A stretch of DNA of 64,000 nucleotides from Ruminiclostridium papyrosolvens C7 (GCF_000421965.1 NZ_ATAY01000031.1:152814-216813); one strand, 5' to 3'. Positions 10,224 to 19,259 are shown, counted from the first letter of the stretch. Numbers and translations are program-made. Notes: generated by a model from the sequence alone, not told the origin.

Positions 10224-10700
10224 TTATTCTAAATCATCATCGTAGGAATCAAGATACTTATACGCCTCCTGTCCGTATCTTATACTTCTGCACACATCTT
10301 CCAAGCTGGTCTCCCTCAAGTATTCAATTGAACCCTGGCACTGGTTATCAAAGCTCTTGCGCATGTAGCGTATCAGCTCGTCATCTGTAAATTCATCTAA
10401 GGATTCATTTTTAAAATAGTAAAAAATGTCCTGTAGTTCAGACAAAGTATCCATATAATTTTCTTGCCAGATAAATGGCGAGTCACAAAACTCGAAAATC
10501 AGTTTATCTAAAATTCCCTTCCCAAGTTCTACACGACCATACCTTTTTAGCGTATTATCTCTCTCTTGTGAAAGAGTTTGGATTTGCGTATTTGTAAGCA
10601 CTAAGCCATATTTTGACGAGAATTCATTGCACTTTTCAATTTGATTAATTTCAGACTCGTTCTGAGATAATAGTTTTTGAATTTGTAAAAAATCCTTCAT
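10224..10700 (-). CDS. conserved hypothetical protein, possibly DUF6323 family
   Basis: This is a 158-residue soluble, acidic, helical protein with a good AAAGGAGG site. A conserved-looking block, FDNQCQGSIEYLRETSLEDVCR, sits near the C-terminus. It is the first gene of a two-gene operon with the gene at 8921-10201, driven by a promoter at 10802-10830 with a leader of roughly 95 nt. The DUF assignment is from memory and tentative. The role is unknown. Confidence 0.7.
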   Translation of the reverse strand: MKDFLQIQKLLSQNESEINQIEKCNEFSSKYGLVLTNTQIQTLSQERDNTLKRYGRVELGKGILDKLIFEFCDSPFIWQENYMDTLSELQDIFYYFKNESLDEFTDDELIRYMRKSFDNQCQGSIEYLRETSLEDVCRSIRYGQEAYKYLDSYDDDLE

Positions 10701-10727
10701 AAAAATCCTCCTTTTATTAAAAAGTCC

Positions 10728-10756
10728 TTGACAACCATATTCTTTTATGGTATAGT
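10728..10756 (+). promoter_or_regulatory. orphan plus-strand promoter facing into an intergenic region
   Basis: TTGACA at 10728-10733 and TATAGT at 10751-10756 are 17 bp apart, near consensus. No plus-strand gene follows; the next signal is the terminator at 10833-10869. The spacer holds an ACCATA/TATGGT inverted repeat (10734-10751). The predicted transcript is a short RNA of about 107 nt. Confidence 0.5.
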
Positions 10757-10801
10757 ATAATTGGATAGGTTTTTATATTTACCTGAAATCGCCTAAATTT
10801 A

Positions 10802-10830
10802 ATAATATAACTTTTAATATCTTTTGTCAA
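10802..10830 (-). promoter_or_regulatory. promoter for the DUF-type gene pair
   Basis: On the minus strand, TTGACA (10825-10830), a 17-bp spacer and TATTAT (10802-10807) point toward the gene starting at 10700. It faces the plus-strand promoter at 10728-10756. Confidence 0.6.
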
Positions 10831-10832
10831 TA

Positions 10833-10869
10833 AAAAAAGCAGAATTCAGCATGTGAATTCTGCTTTTTT
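10833..10869. terminator. bidirectional terminator downstream of PNPOx-like gene
   Basis: A 16-bp perfect stem pairs 10833-10848 with 10854-10869 across a 5-nt loop, with an A run on one side and a T run on the other. It ends the minus-strand gene at 10877 and would also stop plus-strand transcription from 10763. Confidence 0.85.
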
Positions 10870-10876
10870 ATAATTT

Positions 10877-11344
10877 TTAGCTTATAATGTCATTTACAAA
10901 TGGTATGGCTATGGCAGCGGTATTCTTAAAATCTATTACGTATTTAGTATCCTTACTGAATGCAACTGCATCGGTTAATGTTATTTTTAAAATACATGTA
11001 CCGGGATCCTCTTCATTAACATGACGGTCATAAAATTTATAGAAAACCTCTTTTAGTTCTTCGCGCAATTTTGTATTTGATTTTGCCTTGGGATTTCCTA
11101 AGTTTTCACCTATACCCCTCCCACACATTAAGTCCTTACAAATTGCCACACTTGGATTTTTGTCAATTTCCCTCATTTTATGAGTACCCATATGAGTCAA
11201 AATATATATATAACCATCCTTGTAATATCCATCAACAGTTCTGACATTTACTCCGTTTTCAGTGCATGTGGCAAGAGAAATTACTACATCATAGCCTAAC
11301 TGTTCCTTTAGTAAATCCAAAGCCGATTTAAACATATCCATCAT
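10877..11344 (-). CDS. pyridoxamine 5'-phosphate oxidase-like FMN-binding protein
   Basis: This 155-residue protein has the PNPOx-like split-barrel pattern: SLATCTENGVNVRTVDG, then YIYILTHMGTHKMREIDKNPSVAI. In Clostridia such proteins usually bind flavin or heme-like cofactors, and few are characterised. Two ATGs follow AGGAGG at 3 and 6 bases; the second (11341) has the better spacing. It is a single gene under a promoter with an 11-bp palindrome, followed by a strong terminator. Confidence 0.82.
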   Translation of the reverse strand: MMDMFKSALDLLKEQLGYDVVISLATCTENGVNVRTVDGYYKDGYIYILTHMGTHKMREIDKNPSVAICKDLMCGRGIGENLGNPKAKSNTKLREELKEVFYKFYDRHVNEEDPGTCILKITLTDAVAFSKDTKYVIDFKNTAAIAIPFVNDIIS

Positions 11345-11363
11345 TTACCTCCTAAAAAAAAGT

Positions 11364-11402
11364 ATATGCCATAATTATACATAGTTATGGCATATATTAC
11401 AA
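11364..11402 (-). promoter_or_regulatory. promoter with palindromic operator for PNPOx-like gene
   Basis: On the minus strand, TTGTAA (11397-11402), a 17-bp spacer and a perfect TATAAT (11374-11379) form the promoter. An 11-bp perfect inverted repeat, ATATGCCATAA/TTATGGCATAT (11364-11374 and 11385-11395), flanks and overlaps the -10. This is the usual geometry for a repressor site. The binding protein is unknown. Confidence 0.6.
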
Positions 11403-11440
11403 AAAAAAAGATGTCGGCACTAATATCCGGCATCTTTTTT
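11403..11440 (-). terminator. terminator of the hydrogenase operon
   Basis: An AAGATG..CGG/CCG..CATCTT stem with an A-run and T-run on its flanks lies 17 bp past the hndD stop. Confidence 0.75.
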
Positions 11441-11456
11441 ATATTAAAATTAATTT

Positions 11457-13208
11457 TTACTCTTTAACAGGGTAATTTTCCCTTGCGGAATAATGTGTGT
11501 GTAAAATCTCATGTGCCTTATGGCTTCCCGGCTCTCCGAAATATTTATCATACATTTCTTTGATTACAGGGTTTTCATGTGACTTTCTAATCGGGAGACT
11601 TACATCTTCTTCATAAATAGCCTTTGCACGCTCTGCACGCAAATCAGTCCAGCTTCTTACCGAAGAAGGCTGTATCGGCTGTCCTCCTCCGTTTACACAT
11701 CCACCCGGACAGGCCATTATTTCAACGAAGTCATATGATGCTTCTCCTGCCTTTATACTGTCAAGAAGCTTTCTTGCATTACCGAGACCATTTGCAACTG
11801 CTGCTTTAACTTTCATGTCACCTATTGCAACTGTTGCCTCCTTGATGCCCTCTATTCCTCTTACAGCAGCATATTCAATATCATCAAAGGATTTACCTGC
11901 AACTATTTCAGATACTGTTCTGAGAGCTGCTTCCATAACTCCCCCGGTTGCACCGAATATTACGCCGGCTCCTGTTGCATTACCCATCGGATCATCAAAA
12001 TCCTTGTCTTCAAGATTGTTAAAATCAATACCTGCTTCTTTTATCATTCTTGCAAGTTCTCTGGTTGTTATAACTACATCTACATCCGGCAAGCCTGTTG
12101 CGGAAAGCTCAGGTCTTTGTGCTTCAAACTTCTTTGCAGTACATGGCATTACTGAAACTACAAATATTTTTTTAGGATCGATACCCATTTTTTCAGCATA
12201 GTAGGTTTTCAACACAGCACCGAACATTTCATGCGGTGATTTACAGGATGATAGGTTTTCAAGGAATTCAGGATAATTGTGCTCACAGAACTTTATCCAG
12301 CCCGGACTACAAGAGGTTATAACAGGAAGCTTTCCACCGTTTTTAATTCTGTTTAGCAGCTCAGTGCCTTCTTCCATTATTGTAAGATCGGCTGCAGTAT
12401 CTGTGTCAAATACCTTCGCAAAGCCCATATGATTCAAAGCAGCAGCCATTTTTCCGGTAACCCTTGTTCCTATTGGAAGTCCGAATTCCTCACCCAGAGC
12501 AACACGAACAGCAGGAGCTGTCTGTACTACAACATGAAGTTCCTTGTCATCCAATGCAGACCACACCTTTTCAGTGTCATCCTTCTCCCTCAAAGCTCCA
12601 ACAGGACAAACACTTATACATTGTCCGCACATTGTACATGGAACATCTGCCAACGACCTGTCGAAGGCACAGGAAATAGTTGATTTGAAGCCTCTTTCAG
12701 CTGCACTGATAACGGAAACAGTCTGAACGTTTTTACACATGCTTACACAACGTCTGCACAGTACGCATTTATTTGGATCTCTTACGATAGAAGGTGAAAA
12801 ATCGTCTAAGGGTAGATTTGTAGAATCACCTTCAAATCTTATATCTTTTATATTTAGTTCCTCAGCTAAGTTTTGAAGCTCACAGTTTTTACTTCTTACA
12901 CAGGTAAGGCATTTCTTGTCATGGTTGGAAAGGATAAGCTCCAAGGTTACCTTTCTTGCTTCTCTGACAGCGGGACTCTGAGTATAAATTTCAAGTCCTT
13001 CTGCTACAGGATATACACAAGATGCCTGTAATGCTCTCGCACCCTTTATCTCAACGAGACACATTCTGCATGCACCTATTTCATTGATATCCTTGAGGAA
13101 GCAAAGTGTAGGTATCTTTATACTAGCCTGTCTGGCTGCCTCTAAAATTGTTATGCCTTGTTCAACCTGAAGTTTCTTACCGTCTATTGTAATATTAACA
13201 GTTGACAT
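11457..13208 (-). CDS. hndD: [FeFe] hydrogenase catalytic subunit (HndD/HydA type)
   Basis: This 583-residue iron-only hydrogenase reduces protons or oxidises H2 in the cytoplasm. Domains in order: plant-type [2Fe-2S] (Cys 36, 47, 50, 64); His-Cys3 [4Fe-4S] (His96, Cys 100, 103, 109); two [4Fe-4S] motifs (Cys 148-158 and 191-201); then the H-cluster domain with L1 TSCSPGW (Cys300), L2 MPCTAKKFE (Cys356) and L3 MACPGGC (Cys 500, 504). A short small-subunit-like tail follows. It is the last gene of an operon with NuoE-, ferredoxin- and NuoF-like subunits, so it is probably the NAD(P)-linked, possibly electron-bifurcating enzyme; bifurcation is inferred from family and context. Confidence 0.95.
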   Translation of the reverse strand: MSTVNITIDGKKLQVEQGITILEAARQASIKIPTLCFLKDINEIGACRMCLVEIKGARALQASCVYPVAEGLEIYTQSPAVREARKVTLELILSNHDKKCLTCVRSKNCELQNLAEELNIKDIRFEGDSTNLPLDDFSPSIVRDPNKCVLCRRCVSMCKNVQTVSVISAAERGFKSTISCAFDRSLADVPCTMCGQCISVCPVGALREKDDTEKVWSALDDKELHVVVQTAPAVRVALGEEFGLPIGTRVTGKMAAALNHMGFAKVFDTDTAADLTIMEEGTELLNRIKNGGKLPVITSCSPGWIKFCEHNYPEFLENLSSCKSPHEMFGAVLKTYYAEKMGIDPKKIFVVSVMPCTAKKFEAQRPELSATGLPDVDVVITTRELARMIKEAGIDFNNLEDKDFDDPMGNATGAGVIFGATGGVMEAALRTVSEIVAGKSFDDIEYAAVRGIEGIKEATVAIGDMKVKAAVANGLGNARKLLDSIKAGEASYDFVEIMACPGGCVNGGGQPIQPSSVRSWTDLRAERAKAIYEEDVSLPIRKSHENPVIKEMYDKYFGEPGSHKAHEILHTHYSARENYPVKE

Positions 13209-13227
13209 TTTATTTCACTCTCCTCCC

Positions 13228-15021
13228 TTATCCCTTTGAAATTGCCTTGAACGGACATTTTTCCATACAGACACCGCACTTAGCACATTTTGAATTATCT
13301 ATAACGTAAGGAACCTTCTTTTCACCCTTTATACAGCTCATAGGACAAACCTTTGCACAGATTCCACAGCTCTTACACTTAGTTTCATCAACAGTATATT
13401 TCATCATTGATTTGCAAACACCTGCAGGACATTTTTTGTCAAATACGTGAGCCTCATACTCGTCTCTGAAATATCTCAAAGTGCTCAAAATCGGGTTCGG
13501 AGCAGTCTGTCCAAGTCCGCACAGAGCAGATGCCTTAATATTTTTAGCCAGCAATTCAAGCATTTCAATATCTCCGGCCGCGCCCTTACCTTCAGTTATT
13601 CTTTCTAATATTTCAAGCATACGCTTTGTTCCGATTCGACATGGAGGACATTTACCGCAGGATTCATCAACTGTAAATTCAAGGAAGAACTTAGCGATAT
13701 CAACCATACAGTTGTCTTCGTCCATTACTATAAGTCCGCCAGAGCCCATCATAGAACCAAGGGCAATAAGTGAATCATAGTCAATTGGTGTATCCAGATG
13801 AGATGCAGGAATACATCCTCCGGAAGGTCCACCGGTTTGTGCTGCTTTAAACTTCTTACCCTTAGGTATGCCTCCACCTATATCATAAACTACTTCTCTC
13901 AAAGTAGTACCCATAGGAACCTCAACCAATCCGGTATTGTTTATCTTTCCGCCAAGAGCGAATACTTTTGTTCCCTTACTCTTTTCAGTCCCTATTCCTG
14001 AGAACCATTCTGCACCCTTTAAAATAATTACAGGTACATTTGCATAAGTTTCTACATTGTTTAGAATTGTAGGTTTCCCCCACAGTCCTTTTACTGCCGG
14101 GAATGGAGGTCTTGGTCTTGGTTCGCCTCTGTGACCTTCTATTGAGGTCATAAGTGCAGTTTCTTCACCGCAAACAAACGCTCCCGCACCAAGTCTTATT
14201 TCAAGATTAAATTTATGTCCTGTTCCCAGTACGTTGTCTCCCAAAATTCCATATTCTATAGCCTGATCAATTGCCAGCTGCAATCTCTTAACTGCTATAG
14301 GATACTCTGCTCTTACATATATGTAACCTTGTGTTGCTCCAATGGCAAAACCTGCTATAGACATAGCCTCTATTACAGAGTGAGGATCACCTTCCAGAAC
14401 ACTTCTATCCATAAATGCTCCTGGGTCACCTTCGTCGGCATTACAGCATACATATTTCTGGTCAGCTGTCTGTTTTGCTGCAAAATCCCACTTCATACCT
14501 GTTGGGAAGCCTCCGCCCCCTCTTCCTCTGAGTCCTGACTTTTTCATTTCATCTATTACAGCTTCAGGAGTCATTTCAGTCAATACGTTTTCAAGTGCCT
14601 TATATCCGTCAAAAGCTATGTATTCGTTGATATCCTCAGGATTTATACGACCACAGTTTCTTAATGCAATACGCATTTGTCTATTAAAGAAATCCACACC
14701 TTCCAGTGATTTTGAAATATCCTCAGATTCCTTTTCACCAGCCAGAAGACGTTTTACTATACGTCCTTTCAGCAGATGCTCTTCAACAATTTCTTTTACA
14801 TCAGAAACCTCAACTCTTGTGTACATTGCTCCTTCAGGATATACAACCACTATCGGTCCTTCAGCACAAAGGCCGAAACAACCTGTTTTAACTATTTTAA
14901 CTTCACTGTCCAGCCCGTTGCTTGCAAGTAATGCTTCCATTTCATCCATAATCTTTAAGGAATTTGATGATGTACAACCTGTACCTGCACAAACCAGAAC
15001 ATGTGCTCTATATAATTGCAT
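13228..15021 (-). CDS. hndC: NuoF-like hydrogenase subunit, NAD(P)/FMN binding (HndC/HydB type)
   Basis: The 597-residue flavoprotein subunit links pyridine nucleotide to the hydrogenase. An N-terminal thioredoxin-like [2Fe-2S] domain (CAGTGC near residue 12, then CFGLC) is followed by the NuoF core with the glycine-rich RGRGGGGFPTG motif, an FMN/NAD region (GAGAFVCGEETAL) and a [4Fe-4S] site in ESCGKCPPCRIG. Two C-terminal ferredoxin-type [4Fe-4S] motifs (CKSCGICAKVCP and CAKCGVCMEKCP) end the protein. An AAGGAGG site precedes the ATG. It lies 19 bp upstream of hndD. Confidence 0.94.
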   Translation of the reverse strand: MQLYRAHVLVCAGTGCTSSNSLKIMDEMEALLASNGLDSEVKIVKTGCFGLCAEGPIVVVYPEGAMYTRVEVSDVKEIVEEHLLKGRIVKRLLAGEKESEDISKSLEGVDFFNRQMRIALRNCGRINPEDINEYIAFDGYKALENVLTEMTPEAVIDEMKKSGLRGRGGGGFPTGMKWDFAAKQTADQKYVCCNADEGDPGAFMDRSVLEGDPHSVIEAMSIAGFAIGATQGYIYVRAEYPIAVKRLQLAIDQAIEYGILGDNVLGTGHKFNLEIRLGAGAFVCGEETALMTSIEGHRGEPRPRPPFPAVKGLWGKPTILNNVETYANVPVIILKGAEWFSGIGTEKSKGTKVFALGGKINNTGLVEVPMGTTLREVVYDIGGGIPKGKKFKAAQTGGPSGGCIPASHLDTPIDYDSLIALGSMMGSGGLIVMDEDNCMVDIAKFFLEFTVDESCGKCPPCRIGTKRMLEILERITEGKGAAGDIEMLELLAKNIKASALCGLGQTAPNPILSTLRYFRDEYEAHVFDKKCPAGVCKSMMKYTVDETKCKSCGICAKVCPMSCIKGEKKVPYVIDNSKCAKCGVCMEKCPFKAISKG

Positions 15022-15068
15022 CTATAAAAACCTCCTTACAGTTATTTGAGTTATATACTAAGATTTAA

Positions 15069-15440
15069 TTACACACCCTCCTGAGCACCTATGGTCAGGT
15101 CTGTACATACATTACCGTTTACAATATGCTCAAGCACTACTCTTTCAGCCTTCTCAGGAGTCATGTTTACGTAGGTTACCTTTTTTCCGTCTTTGTCAAG
15201 TATTTCCACAACAGGTTCCATTTTGCATACTCCGATACACCCTGTAATAGATACGGTAACATTATTCAAATTCCTTTTATTTATTTCTTCAATAAATGCC
15301 TTCATTACCGGTCTTGCTCCGGCTGCTATTCCGCAGGTTGCCATTGCAACAACCACTTTGATGCCTTTTTCATTGGATCTGATAGATAACTGGTCTAAAG
15401 TTTTCTTTCTGATCTCATCCAATTCAGCTATCGACTTCAT
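15069..15440 (-). CDS. hndB: thioredoxin-like [2Fe-2S] hydrogenase subunit (HndB type)
   Basis: This is a 123-residue ferredoxin-like protein with a [2Fe-2S] thioredoxin fold: the Cys pairs are in MATCGIAAG and ITGCIGVCKMEP. It probably passes electrons within the Hnd complex. The ATG at 15440 is chosen because GGAGGTG lies seven bases upstream; longer forms lack a site. It overlaps the end of the HATPase gene by 17 bp, so the two are probably translationally coupled. Confidence 0.9.
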   Translation of the reverse strand: MKSIAELDEIRKKTLDQLSIRSNEKGIKVVVAMATCGIAAGARPVMKAFIEEINKRNLNNVTVSITGCIGVCKMEPVVEILDKDGKKVTYVNMTPEKAERVVLEHIVNGNVCTDLTIGAQEGV

Positions 15441-15990
15441 TAAGTACACCTCCAAAAATATTCTTTATACCTTCATCAATATACTCTTTCAACCATATAA
15501 GGATATCAAACTCCGTAATACTCACATCACCAAGGGTTTTGGCCACTTCATCCGTATCAAGTCTGAAAAAGCCTTTTTCGCTATTCAAATCCAAAATAAA
15601 TGAAATTTGTGGGTTTGACGATATTGCTGCTATCAAGGTTTCACCTATTTCCCCTATGGGAAGCCTGTCAATGTTATTTATTGAAAATGCAGCATATATT
15701 TTTGTTCCTCCATTTTTTTCAGAAATGATGTTGAAATTTCCATTGCATTTTCTTGCAGCTTCTTTTAATAATGGTATTCCAAGCCCTACTTTTCTTGTCT
15801 TTCTTGACGTAAAAAAGGGATCCTGCGCCTTGATTAAAATATCAGAATCCATGCCTGCTCCGTTATCACTAATATTAAGTAATAGATAATCTCTCTGGGA
15901 ATCTATCGCAATATTTATTTTGATTTTTGTGGCCTGAGCAGTTATTGAATTTTGAACCATATCAAGAATATGTAGTGATAAATCCCTCAT
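15424..15990 (-). CDS. HATPase_c-domain (GHKL) ATP-binding protein in the hydrogenase operon
   Basis: The 188-residue protein holds a lone histidine-kinase-like ATPase domain: N box HILDMVQNSI at the very N-terminus, G1 DNGAGMD near residue 60 and G2 GLGIPLL near 90. There is no dimerisation/His phosphoacceptor or sensor domain, and the C-terminal 80 residues are unfamiliar. It resembles anti-sigma-type or orphan kinase ATPases. It lies between the NuoE-like and ferredoxin-like subunit genes and overlaps the latter, so it is co-expressed with the hydrogenase. A regulatory or maturation role is inferred. Confidence 0.85.
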   Translation of the reverse strand: MRDLSLHILDMVQNSITAQATKIKINIAIDSQRDYLLLNISDNGAGMDSDILIKAQDPFFTSRKTRKVGLGIPLLKEAARKCNGNFNIISEKNGGTKIYAAFSINNIDRLPIGEIGETLIAAISSNPQISFILDLNSEKGFFRLDTDEVAKTLGDVSITEFDILIWLKEYIDEGIKNIFGGVLNEVDS

Positions 15991-16010
15991 GTAAACCTCG
16001 TACTGTAGAA

Positions 16011-16505
16011 TTATAAATCTTTGTATTTCTCCAGTATAGCATCGACATCATCAGGCACTAATCTGCCGTGAACATCATCGTTTACCATAATTACAGGTGC
16101 AAGTCCGCAAGCGCCTATACATCTGCACGCATCAAGTGAAAACTTTCCGTCTTCCGTACACTGTCCTACATCAATTCCGAGTTTTTGCTTAAATTTGTCC
16201 AGAATATCTCCTGAACCCTTTACGTAGCAGGCTGTACCCATGCAGATATTAATTTTAAATCGACCTTTTGGATTTAATGAGAATTGAGTATAGAAAGTAA
16301 CTACTCCATATATTTCAGCAAGTGAAACATTAAGCTTCTCGGAAATTTCCTTTAATATATCTTCGGGCAAATAACCGTATACTTCTTGAACTTCATGGAG
16401 TACGGGAATCAAAGCACCTCTTGTTCCTTTGTACTTATCGATAATTTTTCCGAGTTTTAAGCTATTTTCATCTGTGCAGCCACAGCAGCACCTGTTTTCA
16501 CTCAT
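16011..16505 (-). CDS. hndA: NuoE-like [2Fe-2S] hydrogenase subunit (HndA/HydC type)
   Basis: The 164-residue 24-kDa-subunit homologue starts the operon. A helical N-terminal half (GALIPVLHEVQEVYGYLP) is followed by the thioredoxin-like [2Fe-2S] domain with CMGTACYVKG and CRCIGACGLAP holding the four Cys ligands. It would pass electrons between the NuoF-like subunit and the hydrogenase. The N-terminus carries an extra Cys-rich CCCGC motif. GGGAGG lies before the ATG. Confidence 0.93.
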   Translation of the reverse strand: MSENRCCCGCTDENSLKLGKIIDKYKGTRGALIPVLHEVQEVYGYLPEDILKEISEKLNVSLAEIYGVVTFYTQFSLNPKGRFKINICMGTACYVKGSGDILDKFKQKLGIDVGQCTEDGKFSLDACRCIGACGLAPVIMVNDDVHGRLVPDDVDAILEKYKDL

Positions 16506-16556
16506 TAACCAAACCTCCCTTTAGTATGTGTTAATATATTCACAAAATATGTTAAT

Positions 16557-16598
16557 ATTATAACAAAACCAGACAATATATTCAACAAGATTGTTAAA
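16557..16598 (-). promoter_or_regulatory. hydrogenase operon promoter with overlapping inverted repeat
   Basis: On the minus strand, TTGAAT (16580-16585), a 17-bp spacer and a perfect TATAAT (16557-16562) form the promoter. A near-perfect palindrome, TTCAACAA/TTGTTAAA (16581-16598), overlaps the -35 and is a candidate repressor site. Its half-sites point the opposite way from the known Rex consensus, so the regulator is not assigned. Confidence 0.55.
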
Positions 16599-16645
16599 AA
16601 TTTAATTAATTATGGATACGGTAAAATCTGCTGAATTTTTGGCCC

Positions 16646-16685
16646 AAAAAAGTACCCTGTGCATTTAACAACAGGGTACTTTTTA
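16646..16685 (-). terminator. terminator of the chemoreceptor gene
   Basis: A 15-bp stem, AAAAAGTACCCTGT/ACAGGGTACTTTTT (16646-16660 with 16671-16685), lies just past the chemoreceptor stop. Confidence 0.85.
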
Positions 16686-16698
16686 GTGGATTATTAAT

Positions 16699-18729
16699 TT
16701 ATAATTTGAACTTTGATACAATATCATAAAGTTCTTTTGCACTATCTAAGTTTTCTACCGCTTTTTCATCAACCTCTTCTGTCTTTACAACGATTGATGA
16801 TGTCTTTATGGCGATATTCTCAATTCCTCTTGCACTTTCAACTACTGTCTGTGCAACTTCATTGATTGCGGTTGATACATTCGTTATTGTAGAATTAAGT
16901 TCTTCAGAAGTATGAATAAAGTCTGACATTAATCCATTAACCAGATTGGAATCATTGTTGTATTGTTCACTGATATCTATTAATTTCTTATAGTCTGACA
17001 GTACATCCCGGTCCACAAAGGATAGTATCGAGGCTGAACTTTCATTCATATTCTTAACAGCCTGATTTACTTCCTCAATCATCCTCTGGATACCGCCTAC
17101 GGTTTGTGATGATTGCTCGGCCAGTTTTCGGATTTCATCCGCAACCACTGCAAAACCTTTTCCGGATTCCCCTGCTCTTGCCGCCTCTATGGCAGCATTA
17201 AGTGCCAATAGGTTTGTCTGGTCGGTAATCTGAAGAATAGTATCTGCCAAAAGGTTTATTTGCTGCATACTCTTGGACTGTTCAATGGATTTTTCTATTT
17301 TTTGTTTTACGTCCTCATATATTGATTTTGCATTATCACTGGATATAAGAGCGTCTTCCTTGAGTTTTAGTGCTCTCTCCGTTATCTGTCTGCAAACATC
17401 AGCACCTTCTTTGGTTCTATAAGCAATTGTATTTACATTATTTTCAACTTCAATAATGGATGCTGAAATTTCTTCAGTAGATGCAGCGGACTCTTCTGCT
17501 CCTGCCGACAACTCCTGCGTGGTTGCTGAATTATCCTGTGAATTCATTTTTACGTCATTTGCCAGAGTACTTACATGCTGTGCATTATCATTTATTTTCT
17601 CAGACACTTCAATCAGTTTACCTGCCATACCACGCAAAACCTGACGCATTTCTGCAACAGCCCTGGTGATAGTTCCTATTTCATCCTTACCCTTTAGATA
17701 TATTTCAAATGAGTTATCATATTTTAAATCCAACTTGGACGTGTTTTGGATAAGATGTGTTACTCTTTCTATAGGCTTTGAAATTCGCCTTGTTATAAAA
17801 TATCCCACTACTGAAGCAATTAATATCATTATCAGACCTAATGTCACAATAAAGCCCTCCATTGCAGCTACAGGTGCAGTAACCTCATCTATTGTACCTG
17901 ATAGCACAAGCAGCCAGCCTGTTTTAGTAATAAACTTATAGGCTGCTATTTTTTCTTTGCCATTGTATTTATAATTAATAACGTCTGATATTTTGTCCCC
18001 CGGTTTACTAATAATATTTTTTATTTCAGTAGTCTCTACCGGTTTTCCGATTTTATTCTTTTCCGGATGATATAACATGTTTCCTGTTTTGTCTAATAGA
18101 AAGACATAACTTGATTTGGTACCGAGAATCTTCTTATTCTCAAGATAACCGTTAAAAGTGTCTGTATAAACCGCTGCAGCAACATACCCTAGCAGTTTAC
18201 CGGAATCATCTCTTACCGGATATGTAAATACAGAAATGTACCTATCGGTAGCCTTTGATTTAAGAACATCGCTTATTATAGGCTTTCCTTCTGATAGGGT
18301 CTGCAAAGAGTAAGCACGATCGGATATGTTTTGACCTAGTGTTTTTGAGTTCGAATCTGCAATTATCACATTTTCGGTATTAACAATAAAAACATGTTCC
18401 AAATTCCATTCTTGTTTTTCAGTATTTTTTATAAGCTTAGCACATTCCTTTTCTAACTGTTTACTTTGGTCCGTTTGTTTATCTGACTTGGATTGCTCAA
18501 GTAATTCAATAATGCTCCTCTGAGATGCCAGAGCACTTACGACTGATTTTTCCTTATCAATCAAACTAGAAATATTATCTGCAAACGCTGAACTTAAATC
18601 CTTTGCCATTGTATTTGTTTGAGTTACAATAATGTCATTGGATTTAATAAAAGAAAACAATTGTGTTACTGAAATGGAGAGAATTGCCAACCCTGCTACA
18701 AAAATAGTAAGCTTTTTCCTGATATTCAT
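16699..18729 (-). CDS. methyl-accepting chemotaxis protein
   Basis: This 676-residue transmembrane chemoreceptor has one N-terminal helix (about 8-28), an extracellular dCache-type sensor (about 35-275), a second helix (about 285-310), a HAMP domain containing [10 protein letters not shown], and a long cytoplasmic signalling helix bundle. The bundle has the conserved hairpin tip region [20 protein letters not shown] followed by [16 protein letters not shown]. It should control CheA in response to an unknown small molecule. AAGGAGA precedes the ATG. It is a single gene with its own terminator; no che genes are adjacent. Confidence 0.95.
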   Translation of the reverse strand: MNIRKKLTIFVAGLAILSISVTQLFSFIKSNDIIVTQTNTMAKDLSSAFADNISSLIDKEKSVVSALASQRSIIELLEQSKSDKQTDQSKQLEKECAKLIKNTEKQEWNLEHVFIVNTENVIIADSNSKTLGQNISDRAYSLQTLSEGKPIISDVLKSKATDRYISVFTYPVRDDSGKLLGYVAAAVYTDTFNGYLENKKILGTKSSYVFLLDKTGNMLYHPEKNKIGKPVETTEIKNIISKPGDKISDVINYKYNGKEKIAAYKFITKTGWLLVLSGTIDEVTAPVAAMEGFIVTLGLIMILIASVVGYFITRRISKPIERVTHLIQNTSKLDLKYDNSFEIYLKGKDEIGTITRAVAEMRQVLRGMAGKLIEVSEKINDNAQHVSTLANDVKMNSQDNSATTQELSAGAEESAASTEEISASIIEVENNVNTIAYRTKEGADVCRQITERALKLKEDALISSDNAKSIYEDVKQKIEKSIEQSKSMQQINLLADTILQITDQTNLLALNAAIEAARAGESGKGFAVVADEIRKLAEQSSQTVGGIQRMIEEVNQAVKNMNESSASILSFVDRDVLSDYKKLIDISEQYNNDSNLVNGLMSDFIHTSEELNSTITNVSTAINEVAQTVVESARGIENIAIKTSSIVVKTEEVDEKAVENLDSAKELYDIVSKFKL

Positions 18730-18901
18730 ATAATCTCCTTCAAATCATAGAGTATAGTTAGGTGAGTAAAATTAATAATGGTTAACATAATTTATTACAT
18801 TTTACAATACTTTTTACATTTAGGGAATATTAAAACCAAAAAAAATAGTACCACCATTGATTTAATACCCATATTGGTATAGGGTAAACATAAAAATAAA
18901 A

Positions 18902-18936
18902 AGGACCACAGCCTTAAAAAGCTGAAGTCCTATTTT
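18902..18936 (-). terminator. terminator downstream of DUF1292 gene
   Basis: AGGAC..AGC pairs with GCT..GTCCT (18902-18931) around an A-rich loop, with an A-rich stretch just beyond on the minus-strand 3' side acting as the U tract. Confidence 0.6.
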
Positions 18937-18971
18937 GTCAGGGCTATCTATTTGTTTAATCTGAGCATTGA

Positions 18972-19259
18972 CTACTCATCAAAATCGTATTCGTCTTCCA
19001 TTCTGGTTTTGAATTCTTCAAATACTCTGTTAAGTTCTTCTTCGTCATCAACAGTAATAAACGAGTCTTCGCCGTCTTCGTTGTGTTCAATTTTCAGAAT
19101 AACAACTTCATCTACTTCTTCGTTTTCCTGCTCTTCAAGGGGTAGCAAAATAACATACTCGTTACCGTCCATTTCTATGGTATCAAGATGCTCGAATTCG
19201 ACTTCCTCTCCGTCCTCTCCTAACAGTACAACAATATCATCTCTTTCTTCATCGTTCAT
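18972..19259 (-). CDS. DUF1292 domain protein (YrzB-like)
   Basis: A 95-residue, strongly acidic protein with the DUF1292 pattern: DIVVLLGEDGEEVEFEHLDTIEMDGNEYVILLP. In Firmicutes it usually follows ireB and ruvX, as here. The function is not established. Confidence 0.88.
   Translation of the reverse strand: MNDEERDDIVVLLGEDGEEVEFEHLDTIEMDGNEYVILLPLEEQENEEVDEVVILKIEHNEDGEDSFITVDDEEELNRVFEEFKTRMEDEYDFDE

Noticed and set aside
16530..16560. Rex operator at the hydrogenase promoter
   Set aside because: The two TGTTAATAT stretches are direct repeats and the nearby palindrome has inverted orientation compared with the TTGTTAA-N4-TTAACAA Rex consensus.
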